Positions 1-7,065 of a stretch of 12,173 nt of DNA are shown here, piece by piece. Under the pieces are notes generated by a model, which had not been told where the DNA came from, made no database searches, and was given only the letters and a program-made list of their open reading frames with translations. The position numbers and the translations under genes were made by a program. The stretch's first letter is position 1; every line of letters starts with the position of its first letter. The DNA comes from Clostridia bacterium. GTDB taxonomy: Bacteria > Bacillota_A > Clostridia > Oscillospirales > CAG-382. Location of the stretch: contig JAGAAM010000104.1 in assembly GCA_017615235.1 (NCBI GenBank), forward strand, positions 1 to 12,173. Reading direction: 5' to 3'.

Positions 1-1827
1 GGCGGCGAGCTGGGTGATGTGGATAAGACCGTCGAGATCGGGAAGCACTTCGGCAAACGCGCCGAAAGGCATGATGCTGACGATGGTGGCTTCGACGATA
101 TCGCCGACTTTATAGGTCTTCGCAAAGACGTTCCAGGGGTCGTTAGCCTCGGTCTTGTAACCGAGCGAGATGCGTTTCTTCTCGCGGTCGATCGCCTTGA
201 TGTAAACGCTTACGGTCTCGCCTTCCTTAAGCACGTCGGCGGGTTTTTTGAGCTTGCCCCAGGAAAGCTCGGAGATGTGGAGCATACCGTCCACGGGGCC
301 GAGGTTGATGAACGCGCCGTAGGACATGAGAGCGCGGACCTTGCCCTCGAATTTGTCGCCTTCCTGTGCGGTGGCGTAGAATTCCTCTTCCGCGGCTTTA
401 CGCGCAGCGCGCGCGGAGCTCTTTATCGAGCCGACCGCCCTCTTGCGGGAATCGTTGACGTCGATGATGCGGAAGCTTACCGTCTGGCCCTTGAGGGGTT
501 CAAGATCTTCGCCCTTCGGGATGCCGGTCTGGGAAGCGGGGATAAATACGCGGTTGGGACCGTAAAGGATGATAACGCCGGCAAAGCCTTTTTCGTTCTT
601 CACGACGTCCTTCACGGTGCCTTCAAGGTGTTCGCCGGATTCGGCGGCGGCTTTAATGGCGTCCCAGTATTTCTCCGCGTCGATCTTCTTTCTGGAGAGG
701 AGCACGGTGCCGTCGGAATCGCTGAACTTGCCGCAAATAACGTCTATCTCGTCGCCGACCTTGTAAAGATCGTTGAGATCAACGCCGGATTCGGACGTGA
801 TTTCGTCGTACGGAAGAATACCCGTATGCTTTGTTCCGAGATCAACTTTTATCTCCGCGGGATTAACAGCAAGAACCGTTCCGGTAACCCTTTCACCTGT
901 ATTTAAAGTTTTGAATGACTGGTCGAGCATCTCAGCAAAACTGAGTTCCTCTTTTTCGATGTCTGCCATCTTTTTGTAAACCTCCTGTATTATACCGTCC
1001 GGCGTCGATGCGCCGGCGGCGATTACCTTGTTATGTGCCGCTTTTATCAATGCGGCGTATTGCAAAAGCTCGTCGGCGGTCTCGATCAGGACCGCGTTTT
1101 TGCAATTCGCTTTCGCTATTTTATAAAGCTTTGCGGTGTTGGAGCTGTTCCTTCCTCCCGCCACGACGGTGAGATCGCACTTCGAAGCGAGTTCCGCGAC
1201 CGCCTTCTGGCGGTTCCCGGTCACGCTGCATATCGTGTCGAAGATGCGGCAGTTGGGATAAAATTTTGCGATCGCTTCGCGGCACTGCCGCCATTCTTCG
1301 CTCGAGAAAGTCGTCTGTACCGCCAGGATACAGTCGCTTTCGTCACGGAATCCCTCCGGGTGGGAAGCGAGAATATCGTCGATCCCGGAAAACACGCGCG
1401 TTTCGCCTTTCGCGCGGCTTATGATACCGGCGACTTCGGGGTGCCCGCTGTCGCCGACGACCATCACTTTTACGTTTTCGCCCTGCTCCGCGACGATGGA
1501 ATGGATCTTCTTCACGTAAGGGCAGGTCGCGTCGATATATTCGACGCCGCACCTTTCGGCTTCGGCGATATCCTCCGCCTTCGCGCCGTGCGTGCGTATG
1601 AAAAGCAGGGCGTCTTGCGGGAGATCCTTTATCTCACCGGGACCGATGAAAGTCACTCCGCGCCCGGTCAGCGAGCGGTTGAACCCGGGGTTGTGGATAA
1701 GCTCGCCGAGGCAGTATATCCTTTTCCCGCCTTCCGAAAGGCTTTTTTCGATCATATCGACGGCGCGCTTGACGCCGAAGCAGAACCCGCTGTAAGGGGA
1801 TATCGTGATATTACCGGTTGTATTCAT
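1..1827 (-). CDS. ispH: Bifunctional IspH (HMBPP reductase) - ribosomal protein S1 fusion, 3' end cut by window edge
   Basis: The reading frame is open from the ATG at 1827 to base 1 (609 codons) with no stop, so the C-terminus lies outside the window. Residues 1 to about 280 are IspH, the [4Fe-4S] enzyme that makes IPP and DMAPP in the last step of the MEP isoprenoid pathway. The three cluster cysteines are visible: C16 in GFCFGVKRAV, C102 in DATCP and C200 in DTIC. H129 and E131 sit in GHPEVAG, and THG, NSSNT and GAST motifs are present. From M287 on it is ribosomal protein S1, with OB-fold S1 repeats at about 311-378, 398-470, 489-558 and 575-609 (cut). Domain 3 carries the classic GKVRALMSYGAFINLG pattern. 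This fusion is known from Clostridia. The start overlaps the end of plsC by 17 bp, and no other ATG lies before the first cysteine. S1 promotes mRNA binding or translation; why it is fused to IspH is not known. Confidence 0.95.
   Translation of the reverse strand, partial: MNTTGNITISPYSGFCFGVKRAVDMIEKSLSEGGKRIYCLGELIHNPGFNRSLTGRGVTFIGPGEIKDLPQDALLFIRTHGAKAEDIAEAERCGVEYIDATCPYVKKIHSIVAEQGENVKVMVVGDSGHPEVAGIISRAKGETRVFSGIDDILASHPEGFRDESDCILAVQTTFSSEEWRQCREAIAKFYPNCRIFDTICSVTGNRQKAVAELASKCDLTVVAGGRNSSNTAKLYKIAKANCKNAVLIETADELLQYAALIKAAHNKVIAAGASTPDGIIQEVYKKMADIEKEELSFAEMLDQSFKTLNTGERVTGTVLAVNPAEIKVDLGTKHTGILPYDEITSESGVDLNDLYKVGDEIDVICGKFSDSDGTVLLSRKKIDAEKYWDAIKAAAESGEHLEGTVKDVVKNEKGFAGVIILYGPNRVFIPASQTGIPKGEDLEPLKGQTVSFRIIDVNDSRKRAVGSIKSSARAARKAAEEEFYATAQEGDKFEGKVRALMSYGAFINLGPVDGMLHISELSWGKLKKPADVLKEGETVSVYIKAIDREKKRISLGYKTEANDPWNVFAKTYKVGDIVEATIVSIMPFGAFAEVLPDLDGLIHITQLAA
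967..986 (-). promoter_or_regulatory. Internal ribosome binding site and ATG at the IspH/S1 junction
   Basis: Inside the fusion gene a perfect AGGAGG (revcomp of 981-986) lies 11 nt before the in-frame ATG at 969 that begins the S1 half (MADIEKEELSF). The two halves stay in one frame across the junction, so the signal is not needed for the fusion. It could allow a separate S1-only product. The sequence also encodes the ordinary residues Q-E-V, so it may be fortuitous. The spacing is slightly longer than ideal. Confidence 0.5.
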
Positions 1828-2422
1828 TATATAGATCGCACACCTTGGAGAAAGTATAGCTTGCTATCTCGCGGGAGTTGGGACGGTCGGAAAAACCGGT
1901 GTATTCCTCGCAGGGAACGGGCTTGCCGACGACGACCGTCACTTTGCGGAAAAGGCAGGGTTTGCGTTTTTTGTTGTTCCCCGGGCAGATCGCGACAGGG
2001 ACGACCGGCGCTTTGCTTCGCGAAGCGATAAGCCCTATACCCGCCATAGCCTGGTCGGGAAGGGGAGGGCCGGGCAACCGCGTGCCCTGCGGATAGATGC
2101 CGAAGCATTTTTCCTCCGCAAGGACGGCGCAGCTTTTGCGCATCGCCTGCATATCCGATTCGCCGCGGTTGACGGTGATGACGTGACACAGGCGGAAGAT
2201 GAAATCGACGACTTTGTTTTTGGTAAGACTGCTTCTCGCGATGAAGGTTATATCGCGCTTGACGGCGTTGGCCGTGAAGAGCGCGTCGGCAAACGAGGAG
2301 TGGTTGGACATTATGATCGCCGCGCCGGTATCGGGAACGTTTTCCCTTCCGACGTATTTAACGCGGTAGAAAACCTTCAAGTAAAGACCCGTGGCGAACC
2401 GCGCTACACGGTAAAAACTCAT
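1811..2422 (-). CDS. plsC: 1-acyl-sn-glycerol-3-phosphate acyltransferase (PlsC/LPLAT family)
   Basis: This 203-residue protein matches the compact bacterial PlsC type, which moves an acyl group onto lysophosphatidic acid to make phosphatidic acid at the inner face of the membrane. Block I is the H-x4-D pair in NHSSFADALF (H41, D46). Block II is ITVNRGES with R86. Block III is YPQGTR at 110-115, where the family normally has F-P-E-G-T-R, so the glutamate is a glutamine (CAG codon). Block IV is VPVAI at 141-145. The hydrophobic N-terminus may associate with the membrane. The ATG at 2422 overlaps the cmk stop as ATGA, suggesting translational coupling, and the end overlaps the ispH start by 17 bp. 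The cmk-plsC-ispH order is typical of Clostridia. The family assignment is firm; exact acyl and acceptor specificity is not visible. Confidence 0.92.
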   Translation of the reverse strand: MSFYRVARFATGLYLKVFYRVKYVGRENVPDTGAAIIMSNHSSFADALFTANAVKRDITFIARSSLTKNKVVDFIFRLCHVITVNRGESDMQAMRKSCAVLAEEKCFGIYPQGTRLPGPPLPDQAMAGIGLIASRSKAPVVPVAICPGNNKKRKPCLFRKVTVVVGKPVPCEEYTGFSDRPNSREIASYTFSKVCDLYNEYNR

Positions 2423-3108
2423 TTTTCCGCCTCGCAGAGCCTTTTTTTGATTATCTCCAAAGCCGCGTCAAGCGTTCCTTCGACGTCGAGCCCGGTATTG
2501 TCGAGCAGTACGGCGTCGGGAGCCGCCACCGCCGGAGCGACCTCGCGGTTGCGGTCGTTGGCGTCGCGCCAGACCATGTCCTTAAGGACTTCTTCGTAAC
2601 TTACGTTCTCGCCGCGTTCGGTCAGTTCGGCGTAACGGCGCTTCGCGCGCGCTTCCGGAGAAGCGGTGACGAATATTTTCACCTGCGCGCCGGGAAGTAT
2701 CACCGTGCCGATGTCGCGGCCGTCCATCACCACGTCGTTCTCGCGGGCGATGGAACGCTGGGTCTCCAGCAGGAAGGCGCGGACCTCCGGCACCTTTGAA
2801 ACGTCGGAAGCGTATTTGGAAATTACCGGGGTGCGGATCTCGTTTCCGATGCGTTTATCGCCGAGATATACCTTTCCGCCGCCGTCTTCGAGCCTCATGG
2901 AAATCTTTATCTCCGGCAGGAGGGCGATTATCCCTTCGCGGTCGTCGGAAGCGACGCCGTGTTCGCAGACGTAAAGCCCTATAGTGCGGTAAAGAGCCCC
3001 GGTGTCTATATAAACGTATCCTAACTTTTTGGAGATGTTTTTCGCAAGCGTGCTTTTGCCGGAACCCGAAGGCCCGTCAAGCGCGACGGCGATCTTTTTT
3101 TCATACAT
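2419..3108 (-). CDS. cmk: Cytidylate kinase
   Basis: This 229-residue P-loop kinase phosphorylates CMP and dCMP with ATP in pyrimidine nucleotide salvage. Visible motifs are the Walker A loop GPSGSGKST at residues 12-20, YIDTGALYR at 33-41, the CMP-contacting DGRDIGT at 129-135, RRYAEL at 158-163 in the lid region, and the RDANDRNRE segment near 181-189, equivalent to the family's RDxxDxxR. The length fits the family (about 220-230). The ATG at 3108 is preferred over an in-frame TTG at 3120 because GGTGGA lies about 5 nt before it. It is the first gene of the minus-strand operon, and its TGA overlaps the plsC ATG. The promoter at 3142-3170 would give a leader of roughly 27 nt. Confidence 0.96.
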   Translation of the reverse strand: MYEKKIAVALDGPSGSGKSTLAKNISKKLGYVYIDTGALYRTIGLYVCEHGVASDDREGIIALLPEIKISMRLEDGGGKVYLGDKRIGNEIRTPVISKYASDVSKVPEVRAFLLETQRSIARENDVVMDGRDIGTVILPGAQVKIFVTASPEARAKRRYAELTERGENVSYEEVLKDMVWRDANDRNREVAPAVAAPDAVLLDNTGLDVEGTLDAALEIIKKRLCEAEK

Positions 3109-3141
3109 AATTTCCACCAATACAAATTATCAAAATTTAGG

Positions 3142-3170
3142 ATTATAAACGAGATTTATCAAAATTTCAA
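3142..3170 (-). promoter_or_regulatory. Sigma-A promoter for the cmk-plsC-ispH operon
   Basis: On the minus strand, TTGAAA (revcomp of 3165-3170) and TATAAT (revcomp of 3142-3147) are separated by exactly 17 bp. The predicted start of transcription is near 3135, a short distance before the cmk ATG at 3108. It is divergent from the promoter at 3294-3322. The AT-rich stretch 3121-3290 between them holds no gene; the only other thing seen there is an imperfect GC-rich palindrome at about 3259-3278. Confidence 0.85.
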
Positions 3171-3293
3171 GAGAAAATATAAAAATATCTCGCAAATTTA
3201 AAGAAAAATTAACAAACGGTCTCCTTTTTAAGAATAAATAAAAATCACTTTATCCCCAAAACCGGGTCCCGCGGTGAAAAAAAGCAAAACATC

Positions 3294-3322
3294 TTGACAA
3301 TACGGCGCGGATGGGGTATAAT
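3294..3322 (+). promoter_or_regulatory. Perfect-consensus sigma-A promoter for the lipoprotein pair
   Basis: TTGACA (3294-3299) and TATAAT (3317-3322) are separated by 17 bp, an exact match to the housekeeping consensus. Transcription should start near 3329. The leader contains a small hairpin (AACGG 3337-3341 with CCGTT 3347-3351) and then AAGGAG at 3365-3370, 9 nt before the ATG at 3380. This predicts strong, largely constitutive expression. Confidence 0.93.
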
Positions 3323-3379
3323 CATATCCGTAAAAAAACGGCAAGTCCGTTACACTATTTTCAAAAGGAGAAATTACCG

Positions 3380-4198
3380 ATGAAAAAGATCGCTTTACTG
3401 CTTTCTCTCATCCTCGTTATCTGTGCCGTATTCGCGGCCTGCGGCGAACCGACCACCACCAGCACCGAGGAATCCAAAGCCGATGAATCCGTTGCTGAAT
3501 CCGTAGAAGAATCCGCCGCCGAACCGGAAGAATCCGAAGCAGAGCCGGCTGAATCCGAAGCAGAACCGGAAGAATCCGAGGCCGAACCGGAAGAATCCGA
3601 GGCTGAACCGGAAGAATCCGAAGAAGAGCCCGAAGAATCCGAGGAAGAACCCGAAGAATCCGAGGAAGCTCCCGCAGAATCCGAAGAAGCTCCCGCAGAA
3701 CCCACCAACTACGCCCTCAACAAGAAGTACACCGTTTCCGGTTCCGGTCACGGCTATATCGTCTCCGAAGGTCAGTGGCCCTGCCATTACGACGCCAACC
3801 TCACCGACGGCGTGATCTCCGACAAGCTTGACTATTCGAAAGACGTATTCTTCTCCATCAACCCGAATGCGGGCGACGACGGTTCCAACGTTGTCGACGG
3901 CTGGTGCTTCATCAAGATCGACCTCGGCAAAGCCAGGAACGTCAACTGCGTAAGGATCCACATGGCGGCTCCGCTTGAATCCTCCGGCATCATCGCTCCC
4001 AACAAACTCGTCGTTGCTCTTTCCGCCGACAATACCGAATTCACCGACGTCGCCGAAATCACCGAATTCAAAGGCGAAGGCGAAGCTTACTGGGTAGAGA
4101 TCAAGTTCAAGAAGACTTCCGCTCAGTACGTACAGTTCGGTTTCGTCAACTTCGGCGGACACGTCTTCATCGACGAGCTCGGAGTTTACAAGGTATAA
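3380..4198 (+). CDS. Lipoprotein with acidic repeat stalk and C-terminal discoidin-like (F5/8 type C) domain
   Basis: The start is the ATG at 3380, not the longer upstream frame, because AAGGAG lies 9 nt before it and a signal peptide follows. The 272-residue protein opens with a lipoprotein signal (MKK, then a hydrophobic stretch ending FAAC, lipid-modified Cys at 21). Next comes a Thr/Ser/Glu-rich segment and a strongly acidic seven-residue repeat of the form E-P-E-E-S-E-A (residues 48-108), probably an extended stalk through the cell wall. Residues about 110-272 form a beta-sandwich of the galactose-binding/discoidin type, recognised from NYALNKKYTVSG, the IKIDLGKARNVNCVRI strand pair and the closing FIDELGVYKV. 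Such domains bind sugars or other surface ligands. The same fold occurs twice in the next gene, so the two proteins probably act together at the surface. The ligand cannot be inferred. Confidence 0.85.
   Translation: MKKIALLLSLILVICAVFAACGEPTTTSTEESKADESVAESVEESAAEPEESEAEPAESEAEPEESEAEPEESEAEPEESEEEPEESEEEPEESEEAPAESEEAPAEPTNYALNKKYTVSGSGHGYIVSEGQWPCHYDANLTDGVISDKLDYSKDVFFSINPNAGDDGSNVVDGWCFIKIDLGKARNVNCVRIHMAAPLESSGIIAPNKLVVALSADNTEFTDVAEITEFKGEGEAYWVEIKFKKTSAQYVQFGFVNFGGHVFIDELGVYKV
3521..3703 (+). repeat. 21-bp coding tandem repeat (8 full copies plus a partial copy)
   Basis: Units begin at 3521, 3542, 3563, 3584, 3605, 3626, 3647 and 3668, with a 15-bp partial copy at 3689. The core is GAACCGGAAGAATCCGA followed by a variable tail; each unit encodes E-P-E-E-S-E-A or a close variant. 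The first copies are closest to one another, while the last two change to A-P-A-E-S-E-E. Because the unit is a multiple of three, copy-number change would lengthen or shorten the stalk without shifting the frame. Confidence 0.95.
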
Positions 4199-4210
4199 AT
4201 TCAACACACC

Positions 4211-4240
4211 GAAAAAGGGCGGTCTTCCGCCCTTTTTTCG
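4211..4240 (+). terminator. Intrinsic terminator after the first lipoprotein gene
   Basis: GGGCGG (4217-4222), loop TCTT and CCGCCC (4227-4232) form a perfect stem, flanked by A5 on the left and T6 on the right. It starts 12 bp after the stop of the lipoprotein gene and ends 32 bp before the next start codon. The flanking A/T tracts also pair, so it may work in both directions. Confidence 0.92.
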
Positions 4241-4272
4241 ACTTATCTTTCAGTAAAGGATCGACCCGAACA

Positions 4273-6924
4273 ATGAAAGCATACAAAAGCGTTTTCTGCC
4301 TTATACTCGCTCTGGTCCTCGTGTTCGCTGCCGGATGCGGCGGCAACGGCGGCGTTTCCGCCCCGGACGAAAGCCCCGCGGAAGCTTCCGAAGCCGGAAG
4401 CGAAGCCGCAAGCGAAGCCGAAAGCGAGGCCTCGGCGGCTCCCGCCGAAAAGACCGACCGCGAGATACTTATCGACGCCACGCTTTCCGGTTCCTGCGAC
4501 CGCACTCTTCCGAGCGCGAACCTGCTTGCCGGGATGAAATACAAACTCTCGGCGGATCCGAGCCCCGATTACCCCGAAAAAGGCAACATACTCACCGACG
4601 GCAAGTCCCCGATCGCCTTCGACGCCGACGTCTGGCTCGGGTTTTATAACGTCTCCGGGATGCTCACCGTCGATTTCGACCTCGGCGAAGTGAAAAACGG
4701 CATACTCGACTTTTCGGTCGACGCGCTCAGCCATATCGAATACGGCATAGCGATCTGTTCCGCCGTGAAGATATACGTCGCCGCCGAGGAGGGCGAATTC
4801 GTCGAAGTCGGCGCGGTCTATCCCCCCAACGACCTTGCAAGCCATGCTTCGAGCGTCATGCAGCTCAAACTCCAGGGCGCCGTCTCCGCGCGGTATATCC
4901 GTTTCGAGTTCGCGCGCGGGAGCGCGGTGTGGATGTTCGTCGGCGAGGTGACCTGCACCGCCTACGGCGAGGAATACAAAGGCGCCCCGAAGGACGGGAT
5001 GGCGGACAGCGAATCCTATTACGGGCTCGCCTCCGTGCCGGAGATAACGACGCCGGAATACTGGGACTCCGGTGAAAGCGATTACGATACCGAAAAGAAC
5101 CTTGTCAAAGGCGTTTCTCCGATGGTGTTCTTCACCGATCCGCTTTCCGCGGAGATCGCCGTCGAATGGTACAACACCAAAAACACGGCGATACTTTCGA
5201 ACGGAGTGAAGGCGAAAAACGCCGTCTATTCCGACGGCGCCTGGTTCCATATCACCCACGGAGGAAACCGGGACATAGTCTTCGACCTCGGCAGGACCTC
5301 TGCCGTGACCGGCTTTTCCGCGGAATTCCTGCGCGACGAACAGCCGAACGTCAACCTCCCGCGGAACCTTAAATTCATGGTTTCCGAGAACGGAAAGGAC
5401 TGGCAGCTGCTTTATTCCTCGGTCTCCGTCACGACCGAAAGATCCCAGGATATCGTCGCCGTCGGCGCGGAGTTCAAAGATTCCTATAAAGCGCGTTACG
5501 CCCGTCTTACCTTCACGGTGAACGGACACGCCTATATCGACGAGATCGAGGTCTACGGCAAAAAGAACGCCTCGAAAGCGAAAGACCTTGTTCCCGATTA
5601 CCTCGAAAACGGCGGTTCCGCCGTCGGCGAATATATCACCCCGGCAGAATTCGACGGGATCCGCAACATAATGCTTTCATATAACTGCCTGCGCGGCAGC
5701 GACGGCAGCCACACCGAAAGCGGATTTATCACCTCCGACGAATATCTGCCCTACGTCGCCTATATCGACGGCGACGGAAAGATCGCCGACACCTTCTTCG
5801 ACGGCTTCCTCTATCTGCCCTACACGGCGTACAATTACAGCGATTACTGCCGCACGGCTGACGGCTGGAGGTTCTACGTCGACGATATCTATTACGGAGA
5901 CCGCAATATGGCGGCGCTCGACGAATGCGTCGGGAAAGTAAAGGCTTCGCTCGGCGACGGCGATTACAAAGTAAGCGTTTTCACCGCGGTCCTTTACACC
6001 TTCAAGACCCGTTCCGACGGCAGCGCGAACGTTTTCGGCGATATCGACGGCGACGGCAAGGCGGAGGATTTCGATAAGATCGCCGACCGCAAAAAGGCGA
6101 TAAAATGGATAATGGACGCGGAATATGACCGCTTCAGAGCCGGGAATTACGGAAACCTCGAATTCAAGGGCTTTTACTGGTTCGAGGAATTCATAAACTA
6201 CAACGACAAGGACGAAAAGGAGCTTATCCGTTTCGCCTCCGATTACGCCCATAAACTCGGCGCAAAGCTGATCTGGATACCCTATTTCAACGCCACGGGT
6301 TACGCAGACTGGAAGGAGCTCGGCTTCGACCTCGCCTGCAAACAGCCGAACTATATGTTCAATTCCGACGCGACGAGCGAGATGCTTTACATCAACGCCG
6401 AGCAGACCAAAGAGCTCGGCATGTGCGTCGAGATGGAACTTACCGGCCCGACCAACAAAGCCAACGCCGCCCGCTTCGAGGAATATATGATCGCCGGCGC
6501 CGTCACCGGTTATATGCACGCCGTCAAGATCTATTATCAGGACGGCGTCCCCGGCGCGTTATATACGGCTTATTCCTCCGCCGATCCCGGCGTGCGCAGG
6601 CTTTACGACGACTGCTATCTTTACGCCACGGAAAGGTTCGAGATCTCCGACGCCGCGGAGATAAACCTCCCGCCCGAAGCCGAATTCAGCGGCAAGAAGG
6701 GCAGGACCCTTACCGGAAAGATCGACCTCGGCGACCTTGCCGGGTACGCGGGCTCGCTCGCCGTCGCGCTTTCGCCGCGCTACGGCGCGCTGCGCCTCAA
6801 CGGCGACGGCAGTTTCAATTACTACGCGCCCCGCAACTTCGTCGGCGACGACAGCTTCGCCGTCTGTATCGACCTCGGTTACGCCGCCGGCACCCCGATG
6901 GAGATAACCGTGCATATAGGTTAA
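4273..6924 (+). CDS. Large lipoprotein: two discoidin-like domains, DUF4855 domain, C-terminal cadherin/Ig-like module
   Basis: This 883-residue protein has a lipoprotein signal with AAGC lipobox (Cys at 22) and an Ala/Glu/Ser-rich linker to about residue 60. Residues about 60-235 and 270-435 are discoidin-like beta-sandwiches; the second has IVFDLGRTSAVTGFSAEF and ends YIDEIEVYG, like the preceding lipoprotein. Residues about 455-790 match the DUF4855 family: YLPYVAYIDGDGKIADTFFD, GFYWFEE (633-639), LIWIPYFNATGY (W668), QPNYMFN (from 691) and CVEMEL with E720 and E722. Residues about 797-883 carry the GSFNYYAPRNFVGDDSFAV pattern of cadherin-like/Big_9 modules. DUF4855 has no established reaction; the aromatic and acidic motifs and its partner domains suggest a glycoside-hydrolase-like surface protein, which is inference. 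The ATG at 4273 follows a modest AAAGGA with 12-nt spacing. No promoter fits between it and the terminator upstream. Confidence 0.88.
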   Translation: MKAYKSVFCLILALVLVFAAGCGGNGGVSAPDESPAEASEAGSEAASEAESEASAAPAEKTDREILIDATLSGSCDRTLPSANLLAGMKYKLSADPSPDYPEKGNILTDGKSPIAFDADVWLGFYNVSGMLTVDFDLGEVKNGILDFSVDALSHIEYGIAICSAVKIYVAAEEGEFVEVGAVYPPNDLASHASSVMQLKLQGAVSARYIRFEFARGSAVWMFVGEVTCTAYGEEYKGAPKDGMADSESYYGLASVPEITTPEYWDSGESDYDTEKNLVKGVSPMVFFTDPLSAEIAVEWYNTKNTAILSNGVKAKNAVYSDGAWFHITHGGNRDIVFDLGRTSAVTGFSAEFLRDEQPNVNLPRNLKFMVSENGKDWQLLYSSVSVTTERSQDIVAVGAEFKDSYKARYARLTFTVNGHAYIDEIEVYGKKNASKAKDLVPDYLENGGSAVGEYITPAEFDGIRNIMLSYNCLRGSDGSHTESGFITSDEYLPYVAYIDGDGKIADTFFDGFLYLPYTAYNYSDYCRTADGWRFYVDDIYYGDRNMAALDECVGKVKASLGDGDYKVSVFTAVLYTFKTRSDGSANVFGDIDGDGKAEDFDKIADRKKAIKWIMDAEYDRFRAGNYGNLEFKGFYWFEEFINYNDKDEKELIRFASDYAHKLGAKLIWIPYFNATGYADWKELGFDLACKQPNYMFNSDATSEMLYINAEQTKELGMCVEMELTGPTNKANAARFEEYMIAGAVTGYMHAVKIYYQDGVPGALYTAYSSADPGVRRLYDDCYLYATERFEISDAAEINLPPEAEFSGKKGRTLTGKIDLGDLAGYAGSLAVALSPRYGALRLNGDGSFNYYAPRNFVGDDSFAVCIDLGYAAGTPMEITVHIG

Positions 6925-6931
6925 AAGTATA

Positions 6932-6955
6932 TTAAAAGTATATTTATACTCTTAA
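6932..6955. promoter_or_regulatory. Operator-like inverted repeat upstream of the glnN promoter
   Basis: TTAAAAGTATA (6932-6942) and TATACTCTTAA (6945-6955) form an inverted repeat with one mismatch in 11 positions and a 2-bp centre. It ends 3 bp before the -35 box at 6959. A second direct copy of TTAAAAGTATA abuts it at 6921-6931, starting with the last bases of the previous gene. Position and symmetry suit a dimeric regulator. It does not match the GlnR/TnrA consensus (TGTNA-N7-TNACA), so the regulator is unknown. A weak terminator role is less likely because the stem is almost all A/T. Confidence 0.45.
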
Positions 6956-6958
6956 CGC

Positions 6959-6988
6959 TTGACAAAAGCGGTTTTGCGGTTGTATAAT
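6959..6988 (+). promoter_or_regulatory. Sigma-A promoter for glnN
   Basis: TTGACA at 6959-6964 and TATAAT at 6983-6988 are separated by 18 bp. Both hexamers are perfect. Transcription should start near 6995, giving a leader of about 70 nt with the paired elements described at 6995-7034. Confidence 0.9.
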
Positions 6989-6994
6989 CCTATA

Positions 6995-7034
6995 TAAGAT
7001 AAAGCGTCTTTGTATCTTACGCAAAGACGCTTTT
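6995..7034 (+). promoter_or_regulatory. Structured 5' leader of glnN with competing stems (possible attenuator)
   Basis: AAAGCGTCTTTG (7001-7012) pairs perfectly with CAAAGACGCTTT (7022-7033), a 12-bp stem with a 9-nt loop, followed by a short T run (TTTTG). The loop holds TATCTTA (7013-7019), which is exactly complementary to TAAGATA (6995-7001) at the predicted 5' end of the transcript. The two pairings interleave (A-B-A'-B'), so they compete. The long stem plus T run could be a weak terminator and the short stem its alternative. The T run is short, so a role in mRNA stability is also possible. Confidence 0.5.
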
Positions 7035-7065
7035 GTTAAAACGATTCTGTTAAGGGAGCTTGAAT

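Noticed and set aside
19..2031. Long plus-strand ORFs (19-906 and 1033-2031)
   Set aside because: They are antisense shadows of the IspH-S1 fusion and plsC, have no family match, and the opposite frame has all diagnostic motifs.
3259..3278. Terminator or operator at the GC-rich palindrome between the divergent promoters
   Set aside because: The stem is imperfect with a bulge, its loop is too small and there is no following T run on either strand that fits.
3395..5529. Minus-strand ORFs opposite the lipoprotein genes (3395-4207, 4243-5529)
   Set aside because: Antisense shadows caused by GC-rich codon bias and the 21-bp repeat; the plus frames have signal peptides, ribosome binding sites and known domains.
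6049..6110. Dockerin-like calcium loop (DIDGDGKAEDFDKI)
   Set aside because: Only a single loop occurs, in the middle of the DUF4855 domain, without the duplicated dockerin helix pair; it fits as part of that domain.
5677..6915. Minus-strand ORFs opposite the DUF4855 region
   Set aside because: No ribosome binding site or recognisable motif; the plus frame is clearly coding.
6995..7034. H-type pseudoknot in the glnN leader
   Set aside because: The connecting loops would be 0, 0 and 2 nt across stems of 7 and 11-12 bp, too short to span the grooves; mutually exclusive stems are more plausible.
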